Source: Mycobacterium xenopi | Lineage (GTDB): Bacteria > Actinomycetota > Actinomycetes > Mycobacteriales > Mycobacteriaceae | Reading direction: 5' to 3' | DNA: 64,000 bases | Assembly (NCBI RefSeq): GCF_009936235.1 | Contig: NZ_AP022314.1 | Span: forward strand, 806,001 to 870,000 | In this document: positions 44,296 through 54,256 of the stretch, in pieces | Numbering within the stretch: position 1 is the first letter of the stretch | How the letters are laid out: every line of letters begins with the position of its first letter | Notes under the pieces: generated by a model | What the model saw: only the letters and a program-made list of their open reading frames with translations | Database searches by the model: none | What the model was told of the DNA's origin: nothing | Translations under genes and position numbers: made by a program

Positions 44296-45771
44296 GGAGC
44301 AATTGTCAATATCTGTGGATGGAGAATTTCAGGCGGCCTCCTTCCGGGCTTCCTCGGTGGCCGGTTCGTCGGTGCGTTCGAGGAGTTTGCCGTTCTCGAA
44401 CTTGGCGCCGCCCGGACGAGGGCGACCAGGTGGGGTGCGTTCACCGCGCGCCAGCGTGACTGGGCGGCCTCGATTAGCTTGTAGGCCACGGCGATTCCCG
44501 CCGCGCGTGAGCCCGGACCCTTGGTGATCTTGCTTCGATTACGCACCGTTGAGAAGGTGGATTCGATGGGATTTGTCGTTCTCAGGTGCACCCAATGCTC
44601 GGCGGGGAAGTCGTAGAAGGCCAGCAGCTGGTCGAGGTCGTCGGTGATTTTGGCGACCGCCTTGGGATACTTGGCGCCGTAGGCCGCCTCGAATGCCTTG
44701 ACCGCGTTCAGCGCGTGGCGTTTGTCCTCGGCGTTCCAGATCTCTGCGAGCGCCTTCTTCGCGCCGGGGTGCGCGGATTTCGGCAGTGCGGCAAGAACAT
44801 TCGCAATCTTATGAAACCAGCAGCGCTGTTCCTTGGTCTCCGGGAACACTCGCGCAGCGCGCCCCAGAACCCCAGTGCGCCATCCCCGATGGCCAGTACC
44901 GGCGCGCGCATGCCGCGCCGCTTGCAGTCACGCAACAGATCCGCCCACGACTCGGTGGCCTCGCGGTAGCCGTCATCGAGGGCGATCAGCTCTTTGCGGC
45001 CATCCGCGCGCACCCCGATCAGCACCAGCAGGCACAGCTTGGTCTCCTCCAGGCGCACGTTGACGTGGATGCCGTCGGCCCACACGTACACATAGTCCAC
45101 ACCCGAGAGGTCGCGGGCCGAAAACGCCTTCTGCTCGGCTTGCCAGGTCTGGGTCAGCTTGGTGATCGTGGCCGCCGACAGGCCCTTGGTCGAGCCCAGA
45201 AACTGGCCCAGCGCCGGCCCGAAGTCCTGCGACGAGAGCCCATGCAGGTACAGCAGCGGCAGCACCTGCTCCACCTGCGGGGTCTTGCGCGCCCACGGCG
45301 GCAGGATCGCCGAGGAAAACCGCACCCGCTCACCGGTTTCCGGGTCAACCCGCTTATCGTTGACCCGCGGCGCGTGCACCTCGATCGCACCCGCGGCGGT
45401 GGTCACCTCACGCGGCTCGTGATAGCCGTTGCGCACCACCAGCCGATGCCCGTTCTCGTCGCGCTCATCGGCGAACTGGGCACAATAGGCGGCCACCTCG
45501 GCCCGCAACGCCGCGGCCAGCATCTGCTGCGCACCCTCGCGCACGATCTCATCGATCACCGACGACACCGGGCCCGCCAACACGACAGGCGCAGCCGAAC
45601 CATCACGATCGCCGGCCTCAGGGACTACATTGAGCATGGGTCGTACCTTCCCGAACCAGCGCGTCAACGCCGGTCCTTGATCAGACAAATGGACTTCAGA
45701 TCATCCTCGGGAAGGTGCGCCCAATCACGCCGCCTCGCCGAGGCTCATCCACAGGTTCTGATCATTGCTCC
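44296..45771 (-). mobile_element. IS256-family element inside mceD
   Basis: A 1,476-base element with in-phase inverted repeats: both ends begin GGAGCAAT and reach CTGTGGATG, matching at 21 of 26 positions. The target duplication is GACGCCG, or GACGCCGG counting a shared G (44289-44296 and 45772-45779). Removing the element and one duplication restores mceD exactly. Its transposase gene has two frameshifts, so it cannot mobilise itself as sequenced. Confidence 0.93.
44329..45637 (-). pseudogene. IS256-family transposase with two frameshifts
   Basis: The first part runs from MLNVVPEAGDRDGSAAP through the catalytic Asp segments (WADGIHVNVRLEET, IGDGALGFWGALRE). The frame breaks near 44848, where one G is missing (GAGTGTTCC for GAGGTGTTCC). 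It continues as FPETKEQRCWFHKIANVLA with the catalytic Glu in TTNPIESTFSTVRNR. It breaks again near 44410, after which the expected end FENGKLLERTDEPATEEAR is in a third frame. It is a different subgroup from both the IS1081-like and the 22-26 kb elements. Confidence 0.88.
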
Positions 45772-46810
45772 GACGCCGGCCTACACCGGCGGTGCGGTAA
45801 TGGGCGATGGGGCGGTGATCCCGCCGCAACGCACCGCGGTTCCGGTGGAGTACGACGACTTTCGTCAGCAGCTAGAAAAGCTGACGCAGATACTGCAGCC
45901 GACCAAACCCGGTGAAACCAGCACCTTGGGGGCGTTCGTCAACACGGCGGCCAACAACGTGCGGGGCCAGGGACCCGAGATCCGCGACACGATTATCAAG
46001 TTGTCACAGGCGATTTCGGCACTCGGCGACCACAGCGACGACCTGTTCACGACGTTTAAAAACCTGTCGGTTCTGGTCTCTGCCCTGCACGACAGCAGCG
46101 ACGTGCTACGACAACTCAACCAGAACCTGGCCGCCGTAACCAATCTGCTGGCCAACGACCCCAACGAAGTCGCCAACGCTGTCCGCAACCTCAACGATGT
46201 GGTTGACGATGTGCAACGCTTTGTCGCCGACAACCGCGAGAGCCTCGGCACGACCTCTGACAAGTTGGCCTCGGTGACGCAGGCGGTAAACGAGAGCATC
46301 GGTGACGTCAAACAGCTGTTGCATGTGGCGCCCACAGGGTTTCAAAACTTTCTCAACATCTATCAACCCGCACAAGGCACGCTGACCGGCATCCTGGGGC
46401 TCAACAACTTCGCCAACGCGCTCCAGTTCATCTGCGGCGCCGTGCAAGCCGCTGCCCGGCGAGGCGCCAAAGAATCGGCGAAGCTCTGCGTGCAGTATCT
46501 GGCGCCGATCATCAAAAACCGCCAGGTCAACTACCTGCTATTGGGTCTTAATCCCTTCGTCGGCGCCACGGCGCGCCCCAATGAAATCACCTATAGCGAG
46601 GACTGGCTGCGCCCCGACTATGTTCCCCCGCAGCCGCCCGCGCCACAGGCCGCCCAGCCCGGCTCGCCGCCGGGCAATGGGCCGGCGCCGCCCGGCCCCT
46701 CGCCGCGGGCCGCAGAGGCACCGGCGCCAGGACCGGTTGCGCAGCCGGCGCCGACCAATCCGGCAGAAGGCCTGCGCGGAATGATGGTGCCCCCCGGAGG
46801 TGGACAATGA
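45772..46810 (+). pseudogene. mceD: MceD, 3' part
   Basis: Resumes at GACGCCGGCCTACACC (TPAYTGGAVMGDG) after the element and carries the rest of the protein: RTAVPVEYDDFRQQLEKLTQ, helical repeats such as NRESLGTTSDKLASVTQAV, FLNIYQPAQGTLTG and a Pro-rich tail to MMVPPGGGQ. The stop overlaps the mceE start. The frame remains open, so the insertion is the only defect seen in mceD. Confidence 0.92.
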
Positions 46811-47967
46811 GCCGATCACGGTCCTGGCGCCGCGCCGGAGCGGGACTGCTGGCAGCGTTGGCGCTGGCGGGGTTATCCGGCTGCGGCTTTCATGGCGCGA
46901 ACTCGTTTCCGTTGCCAGGCACCAAGGGCCGCGGACCGGGCTCCTACACCGTCCAAGCGCAGATGCCCGACGTGCAAAATCTGCAACAGAATTCTCGGGT
47001 CCGGGTCAACGACGTGACGGTCGGCAATGTGACCAAGATCGAGGTCCAGGGCTGGCATGCGCTGGTCACCATGAAGATCGACGGCGACATCGACTTGCCG
47101 GCCAACGCAACCGCCACGCTGGGTCAAACCAGCCTGCTCGGTTCGGTGCACGTCGAACTGGCGCCGCCGAGGGGGGTGGCGCCCGAAGGCAAACTGAAAA
47201 ACGGCTCACTGATCCCCTTGTCGTCCAGCGGGGCGTATCCGTCGACCGAACGCACGCTGGCTGCTTTGTCGTTGCTGCTCAACGGCGGCGGCTTGGGCCA
47301 GGTGCAGGACATCACCAAGGCGCTCAGCACCGCTTTCACCGGACGCGAACAAGATCTGAGAAGTCTGCTGCAACAGCTCGATAAGTTCGTCGCCTACCTC
47401 AACGACCAAAAAACCGACATCATTGCCGCCACGGATAGCCTCAACAGCCTGGTCGGCCAATTCGCTGATCAGAAGCCGGTGATCGACAAGGCGCTCAGGA
47501 CTATCCCGGAGGCGCTGACGGTGCTCAAAGACGAGCGCGACAACCTCGCCGACGCGCTGGCCGAGGTGGCCAAATTCGGCGCACTAGCTGCTGACTCGGT
47601 CAACAAGACCAAGCAGAACCTGGTCAAGGAGCTCAAGGATCTGGGCCCGGTGCTGCAGTCATTGGCCGACGCCGGGACGGCGCTGACACGCTCACTGGGG
47701 TTCTACGGAACGTTCCCGTTCCCGAAGGACACGCTCAGCAAATGGTTGCGCGGTGATTACGCGAACTTGACCGCGGTGATCGACTTGACGCTGAGCCGGC
47801 TTGACGCGTCGCTTTTCACCGGCACCCGCTTCGAGTGCAATCTGACCGAGCTGGAACTGCAGTGGGGCCGCACCATCGGCCAGATGCCCAGCCCGTGCAT
47901 GGCCGGCAGCCAGTACAACCCCGGCAACCCGCTGGTCGTCCCCTACCGCTTCGACCAGGGGCGCTGA
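46807..47967 (+). CDS. mceE: MceE lipoprotein (LprK-like)
   Basis: The lipid-anchored member of the Mce hexamer. The lipobox is LALAGLSGC (Cys near residue 27). The MCE domain has LQQNSRVRVNDVTVGNVTKI and LGQTSLLGSVHVELAPP, then a helical region and conserved Cys near the end. 386 residues, intact. ATG overlaps the mceD stop; the IS in mceD may reduce its transcription by polarity. Confidence 0.93.
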   Translation: MSRSRSWRRAGAGLLAALALAGLSGCGFHGANSFPLPGTKGRGPGSYTVQAQMPDVQNLQQNSRVRVNDVTVGNVTKIEVQGWHALVTMKIDGDIDLPANATATLGQTSLLGSVHVELAPPRGVAPEGKLKNGSLIPLSSSGAYPSTERTLAALSLLLNGGGLGQVQDITKALSTAFTGREQDLRSLLQQLDKFVAYLNDQKTDIIAATDSLNSLVGQFADQKPVIDKALRTIPEALTVLKDERDNLADALAEVAKFGALAADSVNKTKQNLVKELKDLGPVLQSLADAGTALTRSLGFYGTFPFPKDTLSKWLRGDYANLTAVIDLTLSRLDASLFTGTRFECNLTELELQWGRTIGQMPSPCMAGSQYNPGNPLVVPYRFDQGR

Positions 47968-47968
47968 C

Positions 47969-49447
47969 ATGCTGCTACATCTCACTCGGGGTACGAAAAT
48001 CCAGCTCGTGGTGTTCGTCGTGATCAGTCTGATCGCGGGCATGATCATGTTCTTCAACTTCATGCAAGTACCGACCGTGTTCTTCGGTGTGGACCGCTAC
48101 ACGGTCAAGGTGGAGTTGCCCCGGGCGGGAGGACTGTACCCGGGCGGCAACGTCACCTACCGGGGGGTCGAAGTGGGGCGGGTCAAAGACGTGCGCCTGA
48201 CCCCTAACGGCGTGCAGGCCGAGCTTCAGCTCGACTCCGACATTCACATCCCGGCCAATTCGAACGCGCAGGTGCATAGCGTATCGGCGGTCGGCGAGCA
48301 ATACGTGGAGCTGCTGCCACGCAGCGCGCAGGGGCCATCGCTGAAAAACGGCGACGTCATCCCGGCGAACCGCACCTATGTACCGCCGGACATCAACTCG
48401 CTGCTGGAGGCCACCAACCGGGGCTTGGCGGTGATCCCGCGCGAGAACCTCAAAACGGTGGTCGACGAGTCCTACATCGCGGTAGGCGGGCTCGGCCCGG
48501 AGCTTTCCCGGCTGGTGAACGGGACCACCAAGCTAGCGATCGATGCGCGCAAAAACCTGGACGCGCTGGTTTCCTTGATTGACGGGTCAAAACCGTTGCT
48601 GGACAGCCAAATCCAGTCATCGGATGCGATCCAGGCATGGGCGGCGCACCTGGCGAGCATTACGTCGCAGCTGCGAAACAACGACGCAGCGCTGGCGCAC
48701 GTCCTGCAACAGGGCGGCCCGGCGGCCGCCGAAGGCCGGCAGTTGTTGGACCGGTTGACCCCCACATTGCCGATCGTGCTGGCCAATCTGGTCAGTGTGG
48801 GCCAGGTGGGTGTCACCTATCGGGATAACCTGGAGTCTTTGCTGGTGGAGCTGCCGCAGGGCGCGGCCGATATTCAAGCGGTCGGTGTAGCCAACCGCAA
48901 CACCAAGCAGGACTACAACGGCGCTTACCTGAGCTTTAATCTCAATCTCAACTGGCCGCCGCCCTGTACCACCGGATTCCTGCCGGCCCAGCAGCAGCGG
49001 GCGGCCAGCTACGAGGACTACCCGGACGTTCCCAATGGCGACTTCTACTGCCGGGTGCCGCAGGACTCGCTGCTCAATGTGCGCGGTGCACGCAACCTCC
49101 CGTGCGAGACCCGCCCCGGCAAACGGGCCCCGACGGTCAAACTGTGCGAAAGCGACGAGGCCTACGTGCCGCTCAACGACGGCTTCAACTGGAAGGGCGA
49201 TCCGAACGCGACCTATACCGGCCAGGGTGTCCCGGAGTTCAGGCCAGGCGAAGAACCGCCGGGTCAGGCGCGACCACCGGCCCCTCCCGGTCCGCCACCA
49301 CCACCGATCGCAGCGGTCCAGTACGATCCCGCCACCGGTATGTACGTCGGACCCGACGGGCGGATGTACACCCAAGCCGAGCTGGGCCGCGGCGCCGCAA
49401 AGGAGCAGACATGGCAGAGCATGCTGACCCCGCCCACCAGGAAGTGA
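47969..49447 (+). CDS. mceF: Mce-family protein MceF
   Basis: Sixth Mce subunit. Membrane anchor IQLVVFVVISLIAGMIMFF; MCE domain with LYPGGNVTYRGVEVGRVKDV and VSAVGEQYVELLP. A long helical part follows, then a Cys-containing C-terminus and a Pro-rich tail ending in a repeat-like YDPATGMYVGPDGRMY. 492 residues, intact. The start is one base after the mceE stop; the end overlaps the first mam gene. Confidence 0.93.
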   Translation: MLLHLTRGTKIQLVVFVVISLIAGMIMFFNFMQVPTVFFGVDRYTVKVELPRAGGLYPGGNVTYRGVEVGRVKDVRLTPNGVQAELQLDSDIHIPANSNAQVHSVSAVGEQYVELLPRSAQGPSLKNGDVIPANRTYVPPDINSLLEATNRGLAVIPRENLKTVVDESYIAVGGLGPELSRLVNGTTKLAIDARKNLDALVSLIDGSKPLLDSQIQSSDAIQAWAAHLASITSQLRNNDAALAHVLQQGGPAAAEGRQLLDRLTPTLPIVLANLVSVGQVGVTYRDNLESLLVELPQGAADIQAVGVANRNTKQDYNGAYLSFNLNLNWPPPCTTGFLPAQQQRAASYEDYPDVPNGDFYCRVPQDSLLNVRGARNLPCETRPGKRAPTVKLCESDEAYVPLNDGFNWKGDPNATYTGQGVPEFRPGEEPPGQARPPAPPGPPPPPIAAVQYDPATGMYVGPDGRMYTQAELGRGAAKEQTWQSMLTPPTRK

Positions 49448-50154
49448 GCGAGACCGAGAAGAGCACGGCACCACCGCCGTCGCGCGGCCCCACCGATGAG
49501 GGTCGCCTACGCAACGGTGTCGGCACGCAGGAAATCGACCCCCAGGAGCCGACGGGCGCTGCGGCGGCGAGCCAGGGCGAGGAAGCCGAGGATTACGACG
49601 CGGCGGTGGACGGCAAAGCCGACGACGCATCTGACGAGGGGTCGGAAGATGCTGCACCGACCAAAACGCCGATGTCACCAGTGCGCCTGGCGACGCTGGT
49701 GGGAGTGGTGATGATGGTCGGTTTGGCGGTGCTGGCCGGATGGCTGGGTTTTCGGGGGTATCAATCGCATCAGGCCCAACAACAGCGTGCGCTGCTCGTT
49801 CAGGTCGGCAGGCAGGGCGCGCTGGATCTAACAACGATCGACTGGCAGCACGCCGACGCCGATATACAGCGTATTCTGGACTCCGCGACCGGCACGTTCT
49901 ACGACGATTTCTCGAAGCGCTCCAAGCCTTTCATCGAGCTGGTCAAAAAAGTACAGTCCAAATCGGTGGGCACCATCACCGAGGCAGGTTTGGAATCCCA
50001 ATCGGGTGACGAAGCCCAAGTGTTGGTGGCGGTGTCTGTCAACACCTCGACTATCGGTGCCCCCGAACAGGAACCGCGGCATTGGCGAATGCGGATCACC
50101 GTGCACAAGGACGGAGACGAGGCCAAGGTGTCCAACGTCGCGTTTGTGCCATGA
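49411..50154 (+). CDS. Mce-associated membrane protein, first
   Basis: ATG at 49411 follows AAAGGAGC inside the mceF end. An acidic disordered N-terminus of about 85 residues precedes one membrane segment (LATLVGVVMMVGLAVLAGWL) and a VirB8/NTF2-like periplasmic domain. Mam proteins stabilise Mce complexes. A longer in-frame extension upstream lacks a ribosome site and overlaps mceF further. Confidence 0.88.
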   Translation: MAEHADPAHQEVSETEKSTAPPPSRGPTDEGRLRNGVGTQEIDPQEPTGAAAASQGEEAEDYDAAVDGKADDASDEGSEDAAPTKTPMSPVRLATLVGVVMMVGLAVLAGWLGFRGYQSHQAQQQRALLVQVGRQGALDLTTIDWQHADADIQRILDSATGTFYDDFSKRSKPFIELVKKVQSKSVGTITEAGLESQSGDEAQVLVAVSVNTSTIGAPEQEPRHWRMRITVHKDGDEAKVSNVAFVP

Positions 50155-50215
50155 GCTGGTCCGTGCCTCGGGCATTGACTGGCCGAGCCCACGAACCAGA
50201 AAAGGAACTACCGCA

Positions 50216-50917
50216 GTGCCCATTGAAAGCGATGCTGGCGCCGAGCAGGATGCAGCCGTGCTCGCCGAGGAGACAACCGGGCAACTCGAGCCCGAAACAG
50301 ACAAGCGCGACGACGCCGCCGAGGTCGGGGACACCAACGACGCCCACGTCGATCCTGGCACGCAGGACGTTAACTCCAGCGGTGCTGAAAGCAACGACAT
50401 CAAAAAAGGTGTGCTGCAGGCGTTGTGGCGTCGCACCAGCTGGCCGCGAGTGTTCGCCTTTGTGGCGCTGCCCATTCTGGCGCTCTCGATTGCGGCGGCG
50501 GCCGGTTTTTTGAAGTGGCAAGATTCGTGGAACCGCGCATCAGCGCTGGCCGCGGTCGAGTCGGTCGCGGCGGCCAAGGAGTCCACCGTGGCGCTGCTGT
50601 CTTATCAGCCCGACAGTGTCGAAAAAGACCTCGGCGCCGCGCAGGACCGGCTGACCGGCAAGTTCAAGGACTCCTACAAGCAGTTGGTGCACGATGTGGT
50701 TATCCCCGGTTCGAAGAAAGACCACATTTCGGCGATCGCCACCGTTCCCGCTGCGGCCTCTGTGTCGGCAAGTCCCGACCACACGGTGGTGCTGGTGTAT
50801 GTCGACCAGACAGTGACCGTCGGCAACGGCGCACCCACCGAAACGGCCTCCACCGTGCGGGTGAGCATGGACAAGATCGGTGAGCGCTGGCTGATCTCGG
50901 GATTCGACCCGGTGTAA
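50216..50917 (+). CDS. Mce-associated membrane protein, second
   Basis: GTG at 50216 after AAAAGGAAC. Same architecture as its neighbour: acidic N-terminus, one membrane segment (VFAFVALPILALSIAAAAGFL), then a domain ending RVSMDKIGERWLISGFDPV, the standard Mam C-terminus. It is the last gene of the mce operon. Confidence 0.88.
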   Translation: MPIESDAGAEQDAAVLAEETTGQLEPETDKRDDAAEVGDTNDAHVDPGTQDVNSSGAESNDIKKGVLQALWRRTSWPRVFAFVALPILALSIAAAAGFLKWQDSWNRASALAAVESVAAAKESTVALLSYQPDSVEKDLGAAQDRLTGKFKDSYKQLVHDVVIPGSKKDHISAIATVPAAASVSASPDHTVVLVYVDQTVTVGNGAPTETASTVRVSMDKIGERWLISGFDPV

Positions 50918-50957
50918 GGACGCCTTCACGCTGGCGGTGTCGTTGAGCGCCCGCGCC

Positions 50958-51374
50958 TCACACGGTTGTCTGCGACGGGCCGAAGTTCTGGCAGACGGTA
51001 TACGGCGGTGCGAACGTGCTGGCGCAGCCGAGGCCTTTGACCACGTATGTGGCGCCTGGCCAGTATGTGTAGTAGACGATCGCCGGGTTGCGACCATTCT
51101 TCGATGCGCACTGTCCGGGCGTGCTGTCGCCGGCTATGGAGAGACACACCACCGAGGAATTGGGTTCAGCGTCGATGGGGCACGGCCCTGGATGCATCGC
51201 GGCCATCACGACGGTCATACCCGAAGCCTGTACGAGCTTCGGCGGGGTGAGAACGAACGAGCATTGCCCGGAGCCGTCACCACTTGCTGGCGACGCCCGC
51301 GATACCCCCGGAGGGCTAACAGCAACAAGCGCCAGTACCACCAATGCTGGCAATCCCGCCAAATAACGGACCAT
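50958..51374 (-). CDS. Secreted Cys-containing hypothetical protein
   Basis: A 138-residue protein with a signal peptide (LPALVVLALVAVSPPGVSRA) and seven Cys in the mature part (GQCSFVLTPP, HPGPCPID, SVVCLSIAGD, GQCASKNG, LGCAS, VCQNF), suggesting disulfides. I do not recognise the family. It is convergent with the mce operon. A degenerate-looking relative lies at 51721-52143. Confidence 0.7.
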   Translation of the reverse strand: MVRYLAGLPALVVLALVAVSPPGVSRASPASGDGSGQCSFVLTPPKLVQASGMTVVMAAMHPGPCPIDAEPNSSVVCLSIAGDSTPGQCASKNGRNPAIVYYTYWPGATYVVKGLGCASTFAPPYTVCQNFGPSQTTV

Positions 51375-51720
51375 TTTTGAATTATACCGTTTGGCCGAGC
51401 ATGTCCCGAGTCTCGTGGGAATTTGGGGAGAGATCCATGGTGAACCCTGCTAGGCGGCGGCACCGACAAATTTCGGTATCGGTGGCTTTGTGGGCGCGGC
51501 TGCGTCGATGGACGGCGTCGATTGTGCGTGGGATCAGCAGGCGGCGACTGAACCATCAGCCGGCATCGAGGCGCGCGACGTCGTCTTCATAGACACCGAG
51601 GAACTGGATGGGACGACCATGCTAGCGCCGCCGGGCCCACTCGGATTAAATGTCCACATACTAACCACTGCGCGGCGAGCTTCTACCGATCCAGCGGTTG
51701 TCATGTCGCGGGGGTGGGCA
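51375..51720. other. Noncoding gap between two secreted-protein genes
   Basis: 346 bases with no convincing gene or motif; short plus-strand frames here lack ribosome sites and familiar sequence. Confidence 0.5.
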
Positions 51721-52143
51721 TTAGCAGCCGGGGTTCGTTGAGCCGAGTCCGGGCGAGGCTCCTATCGGTGGCCCGTGAGCCACGCATATGAGATTGGGCC
51801 GGGCATGCGGTTGCGTCGCGGCACCAACGACTTGGGCTCGACGGGCCGCACCGACGATGTCGGGAGGGGTGCGAAGGAGCACGGTGCAATACTGGTGGAG
51901 CGGCTGCTGCCCAGCCGCATTCTCGCCCACCTGGACATTCCCGCCATGGCCCCAAACACATAGCACTTTCGGCGGTGTGCGTACAAAGGACCGCTGGCCG
52001 GGCTCTTCGTCGCCCAAAGGCGCGGCATGCGAGACGTCCGCAGACCCGACACCAGTGAGCGCCATTGACGCCACTGCCCAAAGCGCTACAGAAAACCCTG
52101 CGATTATGCCTGGACCGTACCGCGCAACAGTCGTTCCGGGCAC
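51721..52143 (-). CDS. Probable degenerate paralogue of the secreted protein at 50958
   Basis: The N-terminus is a signal-like segment (FSVALWAVASMALTGVGSA) followed by EEPGQRSFVRTPPKV, which parallels GSGQCSFVLTPPKL of the neighbour. After this the similarity and the expected Cys pattern are lost, suggesting a frameshift or decay. Whether it is expressed is doubtful. Confidence 0.4.
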   Translation of the reverse strand: MPGTTVARYGPGIIAGFSVALWAVASMALTGVGSADVSHAAPLGDEEPGQRSFVRTPPKVLCVWGHGGNVQVGENAAGQQPLHQYCTVLLRTPPDIVGAARRAQVVGAATQPHARPNLICVAHGPPIGASPGLGSTNPGC

Positions 52144-52170
52144 GGGCCGACTTGACGGACGGCGCGTGGC

Positions 52171-52956
52171 TCAGTCCATGATGTCGCGTACCTTGGTTTT
52201 CTCATAGCCCCGCAGAAGCGCAGCAGCGGCGTTCTGCATGTGTCGACGCCAATGGGTTTCTGCCCGCTCACCGTCGCGTGCGGCGACCAGATCGACAAGA
52301 CGTCGGTAGGATCGCAACAGTCTCGTGTACTCGGCTTTTGGAACCCCCTTGTCGACGCCGACGACCGCTGCGGCCGTATGGCGCTCAGAGATCTCGTGGA
52401 GCATGCCGGCGATGATGCCCAGGGTTGTGTTGCCGGACAACTCGACCATCCTGCGGTGCAGATTCGCCGATGCGCGCGGCAATTCGCCGCCTTCCCAAGC
52501 GGCCGGGATGTTATTGACGATGTTCCTCAGCTCGTTGTGCGCATCTTCGGTGCCGGTCTCCGCGAGAAGCTTGGCCGCGGCGGGTTCGATCGCTATGCGC
52601 GCGGTCATCACATCGGCCAGTGTGGCGCCGGACAGTTCAAGCAGCAGACCGGCGGGGCGGGCGACGATCTCCGGACCTGGGATGCGCACCCGGGCACCTG
52701 TTCGCGACCCGCGCCGAACCTCGATTAGCCGTTCGGATTCGAGAATGCGCACGGCCTCTCGCAGGGTCGGCCGACTCACCCGGAAATGCGCCATGAGCTC
52801 TGCCTCGTGTGGCAGAAAGTCACCGTCGGCCAGCTGGCCGTCAACGACCATCTTGCGTAGTCTGCGAGCAACGACCTCAGCCGTTTTCGGTGACCGCACC
52901 GCGCCGAACGCTTTCTCCGGTGACAGCGCGAGCGCAAGTACTTCCGGCCGCGCCAC
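52171..52956 (-). CDS. GntR-family regulator, FadR subfamily
   Basis: A 261-residue regulator with winged-helix HFRVSRPTLREAVRILESERLI, the invariant GntR recognition segment, followed by an all-helical FCD ligand domain (RIAIEPAAAKLLAE, LHRRMVELSGN). FadR/FCD regulators usually sense small acids or acyl-CoAs. A 12-base near-palindrome lies 25 bases upstream. It likely controls itself and the adjacent LLM gene. Confidence 0.9.
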   Translation of the reverse strand: MARPEVLALALSPEKAFGAVRSPKTAEVVARRLRKMVVDGQLADGDFLPHEAELMAHFRVSRPTLREAVRILESERLIEVRRGSRTGARVRIPGPEIVARPAGLLLELSGATLADVMTARIAIEPAAAKLLAETGTEDAHNELRNIVNNIPAAWEGGELPRASANLHRRMVELSGNTTLGIIAGMLHEISERHTAAAVVGVDKGVPKAEYTRLLRSYRRLVDLVAARDGERAETHWRRHMQNAAAALLRGYEKTKVRDIMD

Positions 52957-52980
52957 CTGATATCTCCCGTCCTGCTGGTA

Positions 52981-52992
52981 ACTTATATAACT
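52981..52992. promoter_or_regulatory. Near-palindrome upstream of the GntR gene
   Basis: ACTTATATAACT differs from its own complement only at the second and eleventh bases. It is followed by CAGTAAACC; a related AGTAAACTATG occurs at about 54072, upstream of the LLM gene. The paired occurrence suggests a GntR operator. Confidence 0.4.
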
Positions 52993-53041
52993 CAGTAAAC
53001 CACGTTTCGGTTGTTGTTGCGCGGTCCTGCCCCCAAAACAG

Positions 53042-54043
53042 TCAATTCAGCTTCGCCGCGAACCGTATTGCCGCGGCATCGTATTGTGAGCGTCGCCGCC
53101 GCTCCACCAGGAAGCTCGGTGGGGACAGGAAGGCGGTGTCCGGGATCCGCGTGCGGGTGTTGAGCATTGCGCGGGCCTGTTCGGTATCGCCGCAGATCGC
53201 GATGGCCCACAGCATCTCGTCAGTGACGTGCTCGGCGATGGTGTCGGGGCGATTGCTTCGAAACGCTGCGCGAATGGCGTCGACCTGGTCCTGCCAGCCA
53301 TGTAGTTCGACGAGCGTGTTGTATGTTCGCACCGTGAGGTAAAACGCAACCTGCAGGCGCGCCTCGCGGATCGCGCGTTTCGGGTCGTCGTCGTCGATTG
53401 CCGTGAGCAGCCAACCCCAGCGGCGCAGCGAGGAAGGGTCTCGGCCAGCCGATTGGGCGCCGCGCGCGAGTTGCGGATCGACCACCTCGTCCCACCAGCG
53501 ATCGGTGAACAAGCCGTGGCCCAGCACGCCATCGGCGCAGCCGCCGACGGTGCGCAGCATGACCTTATTGAATGCCCCCACCAGAATCGGCACCTCGAGC
53601 CGGCCATGGACCGGGGCGCGGATGTCGGCGTCGATGGCGTAGAACTTGCCGCTGTGCCGGATGCGTTCGCCGTTTTCGGCATGTAGATATGCCCTGATCA
53701 CCTTAATCAGTTCGGCCATCCGGGGGGCCGGATGCGACGCGTCGACGCCAAACCAGTCCCGGTTCATTCGTAGTGTGCCGGCACCCAGGCCGAGAAACAC
53801 CCGTCCGGGAGCATGCTTGCTCAGATGGCGGGCCGATGCGGCATGGACGAACGGCGACCGCGCAAATGCGTATGCGATGCCTGGACCGACCATCGCCTTC
53901 GACGTTTCGAGCGCCATCTCGGCGCTGGTCACGTACGCATTGTGGTCGCTGAATTCGCCCGCGCAGAATGCGCTCGCGCCAGCGTCTTCAGCCTCGGCTG
54001 CTCGCTGCCTGCCCGGCCAGGGGAGACCCCATTTCATGCTCAC
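53042..54043 (-). CDS. LLM-class flavin/F420-dependent oxidoreductase
   Basis: TIM-barrel luciferase-like protein of 333 residues, with CAGEFSDHNAY near the N-terminus, GRVFLGLGAGTLRMNRDWFG, and the mid-protein VPILVGAFNKVMLRTVGGCADGVLG (in parts). Enzymes of this type use FMN or F420 in degradation or reduction of lipids and steroids. It shares strand and probably regulation with the downstream GntR gene. Confidence 0.87.
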   Translation of the reverse strand: MSMKWGLPWPGRQRAAEAEDAGASAFCAGEFSDHNAYVTSAEMALETSKAMVGPGIAYAFARSPFVHAASARHLSKHAPGRVFLGLGAGTLRMNRDWFGVDASHPAPRMAELIKVIRAYLHAENGERIRHSGKFYAIDADIRAPVHGRLEVPILVGAFNKVMLRTVGGCADGVLGHGLFTDRWWDEVVDPQLARGAQSAGRDPSSLRRWGWLLTAIDDDDPKRAIREARLQVAFYLTVRTYNTLVELHGWQDQVDAIRAAFRSNRPDTIAEHVTDEMLWAIAICGDTEQARAMLNTRTRIPDTAFLSPPSFLVERRRRSQYDAAAIRFAAKLN

Positions 54044-54256
54044 ATCCCAAAGGTCGCAGAGGTGGATAACCTAGTAAACTATGTAAAGCGTACCAAGGTC
54101 AGGTTGGTGGTCGTCGACAGTAACGAGCCGGTCGCTACGCTGCCTATCTCCTGCATCGGGCGGGATCGAAAGGTTTGGCCCTGCGCCGGATCATTCTGTA
54201 GCCATTAGCAATTCAACCACAAGCAAGTTTCGGGTCGGCCAACAGCTCAAGCTAAT

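Noticed and set aside
44786..46810. 674-codon plus-strand frame spanning the IS and the mceD 3' part
   Set aside because: Only its end from 45772 is MceD; the rest is antisense to the IS transposase and arises by chance read-through.
48617..49834. 405-codon open frame opposite mceF and the first mam gene
   Set aside because: It has no familiar motif, crosses two well-supported genes, and is the sort of antisense frame produced by high GC at third positions.
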